A stretch of 64,000 nucleotides of DNA from SAR324 cluster bacterium (GCA_028281495.1 JANQJU010000040.1:1-64000); one strand, 5' to 3'; numbered from the stretch's first letter, positions 1 through 10,747 are shown. The notes: generated from the letters alone by a model not told the origin. Numbers and translations are program-made.

Positions 1-2
1 AT

Positions 3-3000
3 CGGTTGAATACAATCAATGTGCAGTTGGACCGGCAGCGTGGAAGTTGTTTCTTGAGTGCGCCGGGCATTCAAATTGGAAATCACTGGCATGCCGGGGA
101 TTGTAATCATGTCAAAAACCTCCTTCAAGCGGACTACTATTCGACTACCAATCAGGATTGGTATGCCTTCTTTGATCAAGTCCCGAATTCATACAATGGT
201 CACCGCGGATTTTCCCGTGCAGATTACCTTTTTCGTTCCCATCCTCCACGTCGAGAAGATCATAGTATCGGTTTTGCGCTCACGGTTCGGGATACGATCC
301 AAGTGCCGCTGAATATTAATAGCGGACCGGGGATGCCATCCAATCCCAGGGTCAAATTAACTATTGCTTCCAAACGCAGCTTGGGGCGTCATTATGACGC
401 GTCTGTCTATATTAGAGACGTTCACGATGCTTCGACCAATGGTTGGTCCTCGTTTGTTTATGCGATCACAAATCAAAGTTTTCATGCCGGTGGGGGGCAT
501 GGAATTGCGGATAAAATATCGAGACTACCGTATCCAATAGTTCCCCCTGAATCAGGGTTTGAAGCCGAACCAATACCCAACTACGCCTATCCAGCCTTGG
601 ATTTACAGCCGGGATGGAATCAAATTTCAAGCAGCTACCTCCAGGCACCTCATCCTCCTCATGCGTTGGCTGGGGTGACACCCGAAAATGGAACTTTGGT
701 GCTTGCTCAAGTGGTGAACAATCAAGTGAAAGTTTGGAGTTCGAGCGACGATTTAGCGGCGCTGGATGAATATAGCCGCATGACGTATGCTCCTTTGGAT
801 GCTATCGATACCTCTAGACCCTTATGGATTGGGTTATGGGGGGATAGCACTCCCTTGCCGCTGAGTTGGTTAGAACCTGTTGACGACATCTCTTTCTTAC
901 GGACCGCTCCAGGTTTGCGAACCCTGAATCGAGCGGCACCCCCTCCTTCTTGTGAGCCAATTTCTTTTGATAATGCACCGGGTCTGGCTCCGCCCCCCAT
1001 TGGTTTGAATCAAGCCTCGGTGCTTCGTGTCCCGCAAACACTAGGGAATGGGGCCAAGCGTGTGACGTTAATGGGAGGTTGGAATTTGGTGAAAAATGAA
1101 TTTTCTGTTTCGCTCGATCCCGCACAAATCAACTCTCAATTGCGTTCTCCAACGATTTTAGGCACTTACATGTGGAAGCGTTTCGGTAATCAATGGAAAG
1201 CTTGGGCGTCGAGCGCTCCTACCTCAGGCGTGGGTGCGTTTCCCTTGTTACCTTCCTTGTCCGAGGGCGAGAATTTTTGGGTGTATTTGCCTAAAAACTA
1301 TAACAATCTTTCATTTACTGTGGATTTGGCAGATCCGCCTTCCTACACAACCCCCCCTTCAGGACAATCATGGGATCATTTGGTGCGTGATCCAAGTGTG
1401 ACAGGAAACGGAAGCATCCAGGCCAGTTTGCAAACCGGTTGGAATGTTGTGCAAAATATGCTCTTAGGCGACCTCTCCATCGCCGAACTCACCACTGCCC
1501 TTCAGATTTCCGCAGGTGGTGAGCACCAGTTCGAGATTTGGCAATATCAAAATGATGAATGGAAAGCTTGGAATTCAGCAGATCCATCAGGGCAATATTT
1601 GGGAGGGGTTCCTCAATTGTCCAGCGTGAGTGCGGATAGTGAAATTTGGATTCATGTATCGGATTCAGCCGGTGGAGCCACACTCGTCTTGGGGCAGCCT
1701 GCCGACCCTACCAACGTGGATCGGTCTGTGCAGCCCCATGCCGAAGCCGTCACGAAGACTCCTCTAATGCTCGGTCCGGCTGGTGTCGGACGAGGCAGTC
1801 ATGAAGTGCTCACTGATGGTTCTTTCAGTTATGCGCTCCCCATTGAAGTGATTCCCGGGACCAACGGTGTGGCTCCTGATTTGGCCTTGGTTTACAATTC
1901 CGGAGTGGGCAATGGTTCGGTGGGCATTGGCTGGGGAGTGAGTGGATTGCCGACGATCACACGAATGCAATATGGCGATGGAATCCACTATGACGACAAT
2001 GACACCTTCCAAGGACCAGAAGGACGTTTGGTGTTGTACCAGGACCACCAAAACGGACAGGTCGAATATCGCAATGAATATGAAGATTGGAAACGTTACA
2101 TCCGAGTGGGCAGTGGCAATAATCAATATTGGATCGTGTATCATCCCGATGGCTCCAAACAACTATTTGGGTCCTTGGAAAATGCCAAAGTTCGTGCCAA
2201 TGATCGTCCAAACAACCCCATCCGAGTGTGGGCCTTGAATCAGTACCGCGATGCGTTTGGCAACCTCTACACGGTTTCTTATACCCACGATCAAGGGGCG
2301 TTTTATCCTGATAAAATCAGTTACACTCACGGTTCTGGATTGAATGCCAATCGAGAAATCCGGTTTTCATTTGAGGGACGGCCTGATCCGATCACGAGTT
2401 ATGGACAAGGAACGAAAGTGGTCACGGCCAAACGTTTGGAATGGATTGAAGTGATGGGCAATGGGACCCTCGTTCGGAAATATTTCGTCAAATACAAACT
2501 ATCCGCAGTGATGCAGTACAGCTTGGTCGAGGCCATTGTGGATAGCGGGAAAACGGGCAACGATGGGGTGCCTCACCGTTACACCTTCGAGTGGCGGGAT
2601 GAAGCTTTAGAAGGGTACTCCCCCGATTATATCAATGCGTTGTATGGCGCGGGCGATAGCAATCCCTTCTCTTCACCGATTGGGAACGACAGCACCGGAG
2701 TTTGGTACTTTCCCGCAGATTTTGATGGCGATGGCAAACAAGACCTCTTGGAAGCGGCTGGAGACGGTTCCAATCGAGTGTTCTTTTTTGATGTGGGGCT
2801 ACAAAAATTTGTGAAGAACGATGCTTGGTCCGCTTCCTTGGAAAACAAGACTCTGCAATCCAATGATTCGAATTACAGGCGGTTACACGTGGGAGATTTT
2901 AACGGGGATGGCAAAGCCGATTTACTGAGCACGCGAAACAGCGACACGACCAATTATAATAATAATTTCTACTTTGCTGAAACCGATGGTTTCGTGAGTG

Positions 3001-6000
3001 CGGGCAGCTTTTCAGAACCCTTACAAATCGGAGCTCACGATAGGTTCATGTGGGTTTATGTGAGTGATTTCAATGGAGATGGGAAGTCAGATATCCTACG
3101 CACAGGAAAAATATCGGGAAGCAATACACAAGAGACCGCCATTTTTTATAGTCACAGCTCAAGCGATTTATCTAGTTTTCAACAAGGGTGTTTGGGGAAC
3201 AAAGAGTTCTACCATGCCTATGACGGGATGAGAAAAACCAAGCACTTTCCCTACTTGGGAGACTTCAATGGGGATGGTAAAACTGATGTGATGTTGAGCG
3301 GGATTGCCGGGGCCGCAAACGAACTCTGGGTGTTCAAGGAAGCCCACAACTATGAGCCAGGATGTACCAATGATTTTGAATTGGCAGAAGTAGGAGCCAT
3401 TGCGTCAGCCAATGCCATGCACCATCACACAAATAAAGTCCGTGCGTTGGCCGGAGATTTTAATGGAGATGGCAAAGCCGATTTGCTGCGTACCGCGAAC
3501 TTTACTGATGTGAGCGATGATGGCCCCAACCAACTGTGGTTAGCTAACGGGACTGGGTTTGCTTCGAATAGTCTGGAAACACGGTTGCAGGGGCATCCTC
3601 TCGAATACGTGTTGGATGGGACCTATGACCACCGGCTCTATTCCAGTGATTTCAATGGGGATGGACGAACCGATTTGTTGGAGACTCGCCAAGAAAGTGC
3701 AGGGCATAGCAACATCCATTTTTCCAAAGGGGATGGTTCTTTCGCTTCGATTCAATTGAAAAACTTCATTCCAGGCGAATTGATGAAAGATGGCACCGGT
3801 ACGCATCACTTGATTTTGGGAGATTTCAATGGGGATGGTCAAACCGACATCTTGCGTCTACGTAACTTCAAGGAATCCAAAAAATCCGCAGAGATATTGA
3901 GGCATTTAAGGGAGATTGATGACTCCAGTGGCAATGGTCAGCAGCACTTGTGGCTGAGTCAATTGGCCCCCGACAATTATCAACTCGTGAAGATTGTGAC
4001 AGATATGGGAGGAGACATTAACGTCACTTATCACCCCTCTACTGATTCGGAGACGGGAACTCCCATTCAACCCGAAGCTTTGTGTCATGGTGAGAATGTG
4101 CCTCGTCCCCAGTGTGGCAATGCGATGTCTTTTCCAAGGCTGTTAGTCACTCAAGTTGAGGAGAAGCGCAACCGAGGGAACGCTGCGTTGAATTCGAAAA
4201 CCACTCGCTACACTTATGAGAACGAACGTCTCGTACCGGGGGATCCTAAAACCGGGCGGTATCTTGGATTTGAATTTATGACAGAAACGCATGTGGAGTC
4301 CAAAACCCAAACAAAAACTCAATTTTGGCAGGGGATAGAAGCGTATGGAAGGCCGCATGTGGTCGAAATCTCCAAACATGATTATCCAATATTTCGCTCC
4401 GAAACCCAGTACAAACGGGTGTTTCCCCATAGCAGTACCGAGATCAAGTTAGTACTGCCCACCCAAGAGAATTCTTGGGAATACGAACCAGAACCGTCAA
4501 CCGATCTAAGCCAAGTCACGAATTCTTCCACGGTGGAGTTCTTCTACTATGACGAAACGCCTCAAGGTTATTACGCTCCAAACCGTTATATCGACTGCGT
4601 GAATATGGTCTGTACCACGACCCTGACTCAATACAACCACTACGCCCATTTGGGTCTGAGCAACCCGTTGTGGATACTAGGACGAGAGCGGGATGTTCGG
4701 ATTTTTCCGGGGATGGTCATAACCGGTGAGGGAACGGATCAAGACAAGTTGCAATGGACTCAATCTTTTTACGACGACTCACGATCCCAGTATCCTTTGC
4801 AATGGGAACGGTCTTGCAAGCACCCTCAAGGTCGCTGTGATCAAGATCCCTCTCAGTGGGTCATAACCCAACAAAACTTGAGTTATGATGCCTCTGGTAA
4901 TTTGACCCAAAGCACTGACCGCTACGGGCATCCCACGACCTTTGAGTATGACGCGACCTATCGCACTTTCTTGAAAGAACAACGTCACTATTTAGGCCAG
5001 TCCACGAGTGGTTCGTTTCTCGGTCAGTCTTATGCTTATGATGCTGCCGGTCGGGTGATTCGAAGCACCGAAGCCAATGGGTATACCGTGCATACAGAAT
5101 ATGACGACTGGGGACGGATCACTCGCATTCACAAAGGGGATAACGCCAAAGTGGAATACACGTATTCCAACTATCGGGATGTGGCCAATCAGCATAACAA
5201 AATGGAAGTCTTTGGAGTGGGGGGAGAACTGTTAGATAGGCGTGAAGTGTATTTTGATGGCTTTGGTTTTGTTTATAAAGAGACCGCTTTGGGCCATCAA
5301 GGAATGAAAGCGCTGTGGAATGATGAAAAGTGGGAAGCCGGTTTACTCACCACAACCCGTTCCTTGCCTTGCTATTGCACGATGTCCAACCAATGGACTC
5401 GAACGGAGTATGACCTAGCAGGACGGGTGTATTTAGTATTTCGCCCTGAAGATTTACCGGGTCAAGCCAGTGAAATATATACTTATCGCGGATCGTATGG
5501 GGAAACGTCGAAATCACGATTGTCTCGGACTGAGGGAAGTTCCGTAACCCGTCACGCCGAGTACTTTGATCCTCGCGGGAACTTAGTCCGGGTCGAGGAT
5601 GATGAGCTCAATGAAACGATTTATGAATACGATTTGTTAAATCGTTTGACGAAAGTCAAATTGGAGACCAATGAGGAAACGACGATTCAGTATGACGGGT
5701 TAGGACGGCGAACTCACTTCTCAGAACCTCACATGGGGTCGACCTCTTACATCTTTGATGACAGCAATCATACGCAAACGATCAGCAATAATCGCGGGAG
5801 CATCACATACACCTATGATGCCTTGGATCGGGTGACTCAAGAAACCTCCTCCGATGGTCAATGGACAGTAACTTATGTGTATGATCAAGCTGCCAATCAA
5901 GGGGATTATACCAACAGCTTGGGACGCTTGAGTTCGGTTTCCTTTCCGGGTGGTACCTATCGATATGCCTATGACACCTTAGGCAATGTGATCCGAAAAA

Positions 6001-7967
6001 CGACCCAGTTTACAGGAAGTTTCGATCAACCCTACGTGCAGAATTGGGGTTATGATGGATTGGGACGTGTCGAAAAGACGGTATTGCCGGAAGATTCCAC
6101 ACTGGAATATGCCTATATGACAGGTGGCAACCTTCAGTCGGTGAAAGTGAATGGGTTGGAGCAAGTGCAGTTTCCCGAATACACTCGATTGGATCAGGTG
6201 AAGGTTCAAAGAATGTGGGGACGGAACAACCATTGGTTGGAAACGACCTATGCTTATTACGGCCACCATCACCGTTTACAATATCTCACCACGACCCAAC
6301 ATGGTGGAGGGGCCAGTGTCGAGATTCAAAAACTGGAATACCTTTACAATCACTATGGGAAAGTGACCCAGTTAAAAGACCTCCGAAACAACCCTTGGGT
6401 AGGGGGAGTCAATACCAGCCGCGAACAAACCTTTGAATACGATAACATGATGCGGTTGGATAAAGCAGAAGGTCTGTACAAGCAACCTGGCAACGATAAC
6501 GATGCGTTTTATCTTTATGACTACGATGCGATAGGCAATTTAACCAAAATGCGCCGCAAAGCACTCACCTACACCCCCGACCTTCCCAAGCGATTGGCAC
6601 AAGTGACGGGTCAGACTTATTTAGGCTCGAATTTTGGAGTGACGGTCGATTTCGATACGGTCGGCAACATGACTCAGAAATCCGGAAATGGGGCCAATTG
6701 GAGTTTGGAATACGACCAAAACAACCGTCTGACACGAGCGACCGATGCAAACAATGGGGTGGTGGTGAGCTTTACCTACGATCACAGGGGACAGCGGATT
6801 AAGAAAGTCTATCAAGGGGCGAATCAAGAGCATGTCGTGACTTGGTATGTGGGGGCTAATTTCGAGAGGCGTCAAGATCTCAACAAACAAGAGGATCTGG
6901 TCACGACTTATGTGTATGGCAATGGGCGTAAACTTTCATCGTCCACTCGTTACCGTTCTCGTTCTACGGTTCGTCTGCAAGGCGATACTAAGGCGAGTTT
7001 GCCGATCGGGACCTTCTTTTATCACCCCGATCATTTGGGTTCTTCAACGGTGATCAGTGATGACAATGGCAAAGTGGTGACTCGAATTGCATACCTACCG
7101 TTTGGAGGGATTGATTATGAGCATTCGGTAGGATTGGACTCGGTGACCCACAAGTTCACGAGTCAGGAATTGGATGAAGAGACTGGGTTTTATTACTACA
7201 ATGCTCGTTATTATGATCCCGAAATGGGTCGATTCTTGACCGCTGATTCGATTGTTCCTGACCCGAGGAACGGACAAGCGTTCAATCGGTATGCGTATGT
7301 GTTGAACAGTCCCTTATTTTATGTTGACCCAACAGGACATGATCCTCAGGCAGTTTTTGGGGCTTCAGGAAGCTTCATAAGCCCAGTCCCTGGGGTAACG
7401 GATTCTTCTTTGATGTCTTATGGAGCAAATGCCTCCGTAACTGGGTCTTTGACACTTGATACAGATACTACAGCAGCGGTTACATTCTCCTTCACACCTC
7501 TGCAGGGATACGGCGCTTATGCTGGATATGGAGCCGTTATTGGGGGTGGAGATGTGGATCCTCCTAAGGACGGGTTCAGTGAATCGTATCACGCTGAGTT
7601 CAACATAGGTTTGGGAAAAAGGGCGTTGGGGCTTGCATTTGATGGGGAAAAAGACAAATGGACCGGAACGGGTGCCCTTAAAAATATTCCGGTTCCAAAA
7701 TTTGGTTATGCATGGGGGCTTATGTTTGGAGTTGGAAAGACGAAGTCATACACGTTCTCCTTCAAGTTAGGAAGACTTGGGTCTTTTATTACTGGGTTGT
7801 TTAATCTATTTGATCCCGAACCGCCTCCACCCAAACCTCCAAAACCCACTGGCAGTTCCAGCAGTTCCAACGGTTCCAGCAACATAGGAATCCATGCCCC
7901 TCCGATTGATCCCAGTACCGGAGGGGCTTGTTCTAGAGTAAAAAGAGTGGGACGACTGGCCTGCTAA
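3..7967 (+). CDS. SpvB / FG-GAP / RHS-repeat giant surface or toxin-like protein, 5' partial
   Basis: The frame is open to the window edge, so the true start may lie upstream; the first in-frame start-like codon is TTG at 6 (2653 residues from there, used for numbering). Three related units of roughly 90 residues start at Gly-Trp-Asn near 203, 358 and 478. An SpvB-type segment (SYALPIEVIPG, then GIGWGVSGLPTITR) lies near 605-655. Seven FG-GAP repeats of the DFNGDGK type span about 905-1280. A TcdB-middle-like stretch and many YD repeats of the RHS type follow to about 2390, ending in the RHS core signature YYNARYYDPEMGRFLTADS. The last ~210 residues are a Gly/Ser-rich tip with a PPPPKPPKP stretch and no toxin domain I recognise. 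Known relatives form a hollow cocoon enclosing a C-terminal cargo (Tc toxin BC component, RHS toxins). Secretion and toxicity here are inferred. Confidence 0.9.
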   Translation, partial: RLNTINVQLDRQRGSCFLSAPGIQIGNHWHAGDCNHVKNLLQADYYSTTNQDWYAFFDQVPNSYNGHRGFSRADYLFRSHPPRREDHSIGFALTVRDTIQVPLNINSGPGMPSNPRVKLTIASKRSLGRHYDASVYIRDVHDASTNGWSSFVYAITNQSFHAGGGHGIADKISRLPYPIVPPESGFEAEPIPNYAYPALDLQPGWNQISSSYLQAPHPPHALAGVTPENGTLVLAQVVNNQVKVWSSSDDLAALDEYSRMTYAPLDAIDTSRPLWIGLWGDSTPLPLSWLEPVDDISFLRTAPGLRTLNRAAPPPSCEPISFDNAPGLAPPPIGLNQASVLRVPQTLGNGAKRVTLMGGWNLVKNEFSVSLDPAQINSQLRSPTILGTYMWKRFGNQWKAWASSAPTSGVGAFPLLPSLSEGENFWVYLPKNYNNLSFTVDLADPPSYTTPPSGQSWDHLVRDPSVTGNGSIQASLQTGWNVVQNMLLGDLSIAELTTALQISAGGEHQFEIWQYQNDEWKAWNSADPSGQYLGGVPQLSSVSADSEIWIHVSDSAGGATLVLGQPADPTNVDRSVQPHAEAVTKTPLMLGPAGVGRGSHEVLTDGSFSYALPIEVIPGTNGVAPDLALVYNSGVGNGSVGIGWGVSGLPTITRMQYGDGIHYDDNDTFQGPEGRLVLYQDHQNGQVEYRNEYEDWKRYIRVGSGNNQYWIVYHPDGSKQLFGSLENAKVRANDRPNNPIRVWALNQYRDAFGNLYTVSYTHDQGAFYPDKISYTHGSGLNANREIRFSFEGRPDPITSYGQGTKVVTAKRLEWIEVMGNGTLVRKYFVKYKLSAVMQYSLVEAIVDSGKTGNDGVPHRYTFEWRDEALEGYSPDYINALYGAGDSNPFSSPIGNDSTGVWYFPADFDGDGKQDLLEAAGDGSNRVFFFDVGLQKFVKNDAWSASLENKTLQSNDSNYRRLHVGDFNGDGKADLLSTRNSDTTNYNNNFYFAETDGFVSAGSFSEPLQIGAHDRFMWVYVSDFNGDGKSDILRTGKISGSNTQETAIFYSHSSSDLSSFQQGCLGNKEFYHAYDGMRKTKHFPYLGDFNGDGKTDVMLSGIAGAANELWVFKEAHNYEPGCTNDFELAEVGAIASANAMHHHTNKVRALAGDFNGDGKADLLRTANFTDVSDDGPNQLWLANGTGFASNSLETRLQGHPLEYVLDGTYDHRLYSSDFNGDGRTDLLETRQESAGHSNIHFSKGDGSFASIQLKNFIPGELMKDGTGTHHLILGDFNGDGQTDILRLRNFKESKKSAEILRHLREIDDSSGNGQQHLWLSQLAPDNYQLVKIVTDMGGDINVTYHPSTDSETGTPIQPEALCHGENVPRPQCGNAMSFPRLLVTQVEEKRNRGNAALNSKTTRYTYENERLVPGDPKTGRYLGFEFMTETHVESKTQTKTQFWQGIEAYGRPHVVEISKHDYPIFRSETQYKRVFPHSSTEIKLVLPTQENSWEYEPEPSTDLSQVTNSSTVEFFYYDETPQGYYAPNRYIDCVNMVCTTTLTQYNHYAHLGLSNPLWILGRERDVRIFPGMVITGEGTDQDKLQWTQSFYDDSRSQYPLQWERSCKHPQGRCDQDPSQWVITQQNLSYDASGNLTQSTDRYGHPTTFEYDATYRTFLKEQRHYLGQSTSGSFLGQSYAYDAAGRVIRSTEANGYTVHTEYDDWGRITRIHKGDNAKVEYTYSNYRDVANQHNKMEVFGVGGELLDRREVYFDGFGFVYKETALGHQGMKALWNDEKWEAGLLTTTRSLPCYCTMSNQWTRTEYDLAGRVYLVFRPEDLPGQASEIYTYRGSYGETSKSRLSRTEGSSVTRHAEYFDPRGNLVRVEDDELNETIYEYDLLNRLTKVKLETNEETTIQYDGLGRRTHFSEPHMGSTSYIFDDSNHTQTISNNRGSITYTYDALDRVTQETSSDGQWTVTYVYDQAANQGDYTNSLGRLSSVSFPGGTYRYAYDTLGNVIRKTTQFTGSFDQPYVQNWGYDGLGRVEKTVLPEDSTLEYAYMTGGNLQSVKVNGLEQVQFPEYTRLDQVKVQRMWGRNNHWLETTYAYYGHHHRLQYLTTTQHGGGASVEIQKLEYLYNHYGKVTQLKDLRNNPWVGGVNTSREQTFEYDNMMRLDKAEGLYKQPGNDNDAFYLYDYDAIGNLTKMRRKALTYTPDLPKRLAQVTGQTYLGSNFGVTVDFDTVGNMTQKSGNGANWSLEYDQNNRLTRATDANNGVVVSFTYDHRGQRIKKVYQGANQEHVVTWYVGANFERRQDLNKQEDLVTTYVYGNGRKLSSSTRYRSRSTVRLQGDTKASLPIGTFFYHPDHLGSSTVISDDNGKVVTRIAYLPFGGIDYEHSVGLDSVTHKFTSQELDEETGFYYYNARYYDPEMGRFLTADSIVPDPRNGQAFNRYAYVLNSPLFYVDPTGHDPQAVFGASGSFISPVPGVTDSSLMSYGANASVTGSLTLDTDTTAAVTFSFTPLQGYGAYAGYGAVIGGGDVDPPKDGFSESYHAEFNIGLGKRALGLAFDGEKDKWTGTGALKNIPVPKFGYAWGLMFGVGKTKSYTFSFKLGRLGSFITGLFNLFDPEPPPPKPPKPTGSSSSSNGSSNIGIHAPPIDPSTGGACSRVKRVGRLAC

Positions 7968-8145
7968 TGTGATTTGAGCAAAACTTGCTAAAACGTGAGC
8001 CACGAACGACCCACTATTGATTTGCATAAAAATTTCCAATTATGGTACGACCACCGTTGGTAAGATAGTGTTATGAAAACAAGCGAACACGGGTTGGATG
8101 TGTTCGTCAAATTCTATCAATTATGAAACCAAACTGGGCGTGCAT

Positions 8146-8814
8146 ATGAGGTACTTACTGTTATTTTTAGGCATTTTCTTAATCCCTCCTTCGATTCATT
8201 CGGCAGACAAAGCCACTTTTGATGTGAAACAAATCCAACTGGGTATGGGGTTTAACGAGGTGAAGGACCTCTTTCCAAAGTTGGTTATCAAAGAAAACAT
8301 CTTTGAATATGGCTACGGATACGATGTTTATATTGCAGGGCATGGTAAGGATTTTAATGAATGTAAAAAATTGCATAAGGAATTTTGTTTGGTACTGCGC
8401 TTAGACCACAACAAAAAAGTGTTTCATATCTATCTGGAGCAATATTTCGATCCTTCCATTGCTTCCACGTTGGTTAAAAACAATTTTGAAGAAGAGCTAC
8501 TCGTTCAGCTGGAGGCGAAGTACGGCAAGGCCTCTCAAGTGTATGATAAAAGAGGATACTTTGGGGCCTGCTGGTTTGAGTGTGTTTCCGGAAACAAAAG
8601 CCCCGGTTTTTCAAGAAAAGTTAGCGCTGACACCACGATCCTGAAAGCCGTGGTTGGCAGAAATCCCAGAAAAGCCACCAAGTTTTTAGTTGTGGAAGCC
8701 GTGAGTGGAAAGCTCTACCGGGAAAACAGTGATTTTGTGAAAAAACGCAGAAAGGAGATGAAGGAAAAGAACAACCAAAACGTGAAGAAAGAACTCGAAA
8801 AACTGAAATTGTAA
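8146..8814 (+). CDS. Secreted protein of unknown function
   Basis: I do not recognise the family. I chose the ATG at 8146, not the in-frame ATG at 8098, because it puts a clean signal peptide (MRYLLLFLGIFLIPPSIHSA) at the N-terminus; the shorter protein has 222 residues. The mature N-terminus contains IQLGMGFNEVKDLFP, a pattern seen in small BamE/SmpA-like periplasmic proteins, but the likeness is weak. Several Cys residues (in NECKKLHKEFC and FGACWFEC) could form disulfides. The last 30 residues are Lys/Glu-rich and probably helical. It follows the RHS gene by about 180 bp on the same strand, so a partner or immunity role is conceivable but not shown. Confidence 0.7.
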   Translation: MRYLLLFLGIFLIPPSIHSADKATFDVKQIQLGMGFNEVKDLFPKLVIKENIFEYGYGYDVYIAGHGKDFNECKKLHKEFCLVLRLDHNKKVFHIYLEQYFDPSIASTLVKNNFEEELLVQLEAKYGKASQVYDKRGYFGACWFECVSGNKSPGFSRKVSADTTILKAVVGRNPRKATKFLVVEAVSGKLYRENSDFVKKRRKEMKEKNNQNVKKELEKLKL

Positions 8815-8876
8815 GGCATGATTTGCAGAGAATCAGAAATCCTTGGGATGATAAAACATAACCACTTGGAGACACC

Positions 8877-9683
8877 ATGACTCAAACTGTGAATCGTGAA
8901 TTCCACTCTTTTGTTTCGACGACCAAATCTCTGAACGCGCTGCTACAGGTCAATTTCATCATTGCCATGATTGCACTGGTGAGCGGTGTAGTGGGGTTCT
9001 ACTTTCCCAAGCTAGGACACGGGGATCCCACCGAGTTATCAATACTGCCAATACTCGATTTGGTGTTTCACGTGACTGGAATCATAATGTTTATTGTTTC
9101 ATTCATTTTCTTTTTACAATGGATATTTGGGGCCAGTAAAATCGTTCGCGCTGCTTCTGTAGAAAAGTTGCGATACACTCCAGGGTGGTCGGTCGTCTGG
9201 TTTTTGATTCCCTTTGCCAATTTTTTTATGCCTTACTTGGTCATGAAGGAAGTGTGGCAAGTGAGTCATGCGGGTAAAGACTCATCTCGTTCGGCGTTGG
9301 ATTGGTGGTGGTGTTTCTGTTTTGTAAGGTTGTTCTTCGGGGCTTTCTGGTCTGTTTTCAGTAATCCAATAGTTCGTCTGATGTTAGACCAGTTTACCGA
9401 TCATAGGAAACTGAACTTTCTCGTTGATTTGGTTATAAACGGACTCAATGTTGGTGTTTATGTGACGACCTTAATAGTCGTCTCTCGAATCGTAGGTGCA
9501 ATTTTTGAAAACGATTTGTTGCACACCAAAGTTTCCAATCCGGCGTTAGGAGAACTAGAAGGAAAGTCAGTCAAAAGGCGGGTTCTCCTCATATTGCTGC
9601 TTGTTTTCATCCTCCTCGTGTTATTTGCCATTATAAGCTTCTTTTTATTGCAACTCGTTGCTGTTAGCCCAGCTAGATATTGA
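8877..9683 (+). CDS. DUF4328-type integral membrane protein
   Basis: The 268-residue protein has about six hydrophobic segments. The segment YTPGWSVVWFLIPFANFF followed by MPYLVMKEVWQ matches the core signature of DUF4328 membrane proteins, whose function is unknown. It starts with ATG at 8877 after GGAGACACC, an acceptable ribosome binding site. It follows the secreted-protein gene by 62 bp on the same strand and could be cotranscribed with it. The C-terminal region (KRRVLLILLLVFILLVLFA) is a final membrane anchor with positive charges on its N-terminal side. Confidence 0.8.
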   Translation: MTQTVNREFHSFVSTTKSLNALLQVNFIIAMIALVSGVVGFYFPKLGHGDPTELSILPILDLVFHVTGIIMFIVSFIFFLQWIFGASKIVRAASVEKLRYTPGWSVVWFLIPFANFFMPYLVMKEVWQVSHAGKDSSRSALDWWWCFCFVRLFFGAFWSVFSNPIVRLMLDQFTDHRKLNFLVDLVINGLNVGVYVTTLIVVSRIVGAIFENDLLHTKVSNPALGELEGKSVKRRVLLILLLVFILLVLFAIISFFLLQLVAVSPARY

Positions 9684-9802
9684 TTCATTCAAATGCTTAT
9701 TCGCAGGCCAGTTGCTCAGGTTTTCGAAGCATTTATATAACAAAGGGCCGCTAGGGACTGCATTTTTTTGCATTAAGAGTTCGCTTAGAATAGAGATTAC
9801 CT

Positions 9803-10747
9803 ATGGTTGATACAAAAAGGATATATATTCTCGGTGCCGGGGCAATTGGATTAGCTTTAGCGGTCTATCTAATTAATGATGGAAAAAAGGCAACGGTTGT
9901 CCAAGTGAGGAAAAATAATCCTCATAAAGAGATACTGTCGATCTCTGTCCAATTGAGTGATGGGAGTGTGATTAAGGCACCTATTGAAATGATTTCATTT
10001 TCTGAACTGAAAGATATACATGGGATTATCGTCATAGCCTCAAAGTCCTATGCCAACGCATTCATTTCTTCGCAAATTCAAGAAAAAGGGATTACCTCAC
10101 CAATTGTTCTCATGCAGAATGGCATTGGTGTGGAAAACTCTTATATGCTTTCAGGAGCATCCGAAATTTATCGATGTGTTTTGTATTCAACTAGCCAAAA
10201 AAACAATGAACATAGTTTAAGGTTTCGGTCTGTCAAGGCATCTCCCATTGGAATAGTTAGAGGAAAAGAAGATACTCTTAAAAAAGTGATAGAACAGTTG
10301 AATACTCCGGGGTTTAGGTTTTGTGTAGCGGATAACATTGAAGAAGAAGTATGGAAGAAAGCTATCGTGAACACAGTATTTAATTCTATTTGTCCCTTAC
10401 TGGATATAGATAACGGGATATTCTTCCGCAATGAGAAGATAAGGGACTTGGCGAGTGAGGTAATAGATGAATGCCTTCAAGTAACGAAATACTTGGGATT
10501 AGACATTAATTTTGAGATGATCATGCAACAACTATTGAACATTAGTCAGGCCACTGAAGGACAATTCATTTCAACATTGCAGGATATACGCAATGGAAGA
10601 GAGACAGAAATCGAATCTTTGAACTTAGAAATAGCCAGAATTGCAGAAACTATCACTCCAAAGATCTCGTTGGATAAAACGAAATTGCTAGGCAACTTGA
10701 TATTGAATAAGTCTGCGCTTCATAAACCTCACAGCGAAGCTAGATAG
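9803..10747 (+). CDS. Ketopantoate reductase (PanE/ApbA) family oxidoreductase
   Basis: The 314-residue length matches the family. The N-terminus YILGAGAIGLALAVYL is the Rossmann nucleotide-binding loop. The C-terminal domain holds EEVWKKAIVNTVFNSICPLL, matching the catalytic-lysine helix (WxKxxxNxxxN) of 2-dehydropantoate 2-reductases, and SLNLEIARIA resembles the end of the family's C-terminal helix bundle. These enzymes use NADPH to reduce ketopantoate to pantoate in pantothenate synthesis, but many paralogues act on other 2-keto acids. No pantothenate gene is nearby, so the substrate is open. It starts at ATG 9803; the ribosome binding site is weak. The gene looks more A+T-rich than its neighbours, which may mean transfer. 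Confidence 0.8.
   Translation: MVDTKRIYILGAGAIGLALAVYLINDGKKATVVQVRKNNPHKEILSISVQLSDGSVIKAPIEMISFSELKDIHGIIVIASKSYANAFISSQIQEKGITSPIVLMQNGIGVENSYMLSGASEIYRCVLYSTSQKNNEHSLRFRSVKASPIGIVRGKEDTLKKVIEQLNTPGFRFCVADNIEEEVWKKAIVNTVFNSICPLLDIDNGIFFRNEKIRDLASEVIDECLQVTKYLGLDINFEMIMQQLLNISQATEGQFISTLQDIRNGRETEIESLNLEIARIAETITPKISLDKTKLLGNLILNKSALHKPHSEAR

Noticed and set aside
1764..2162. 132-codon minus-strand frame within the RHS gene
   Set aside because: The composition is that of an antisense shadow of the plus-strand coding sequence.
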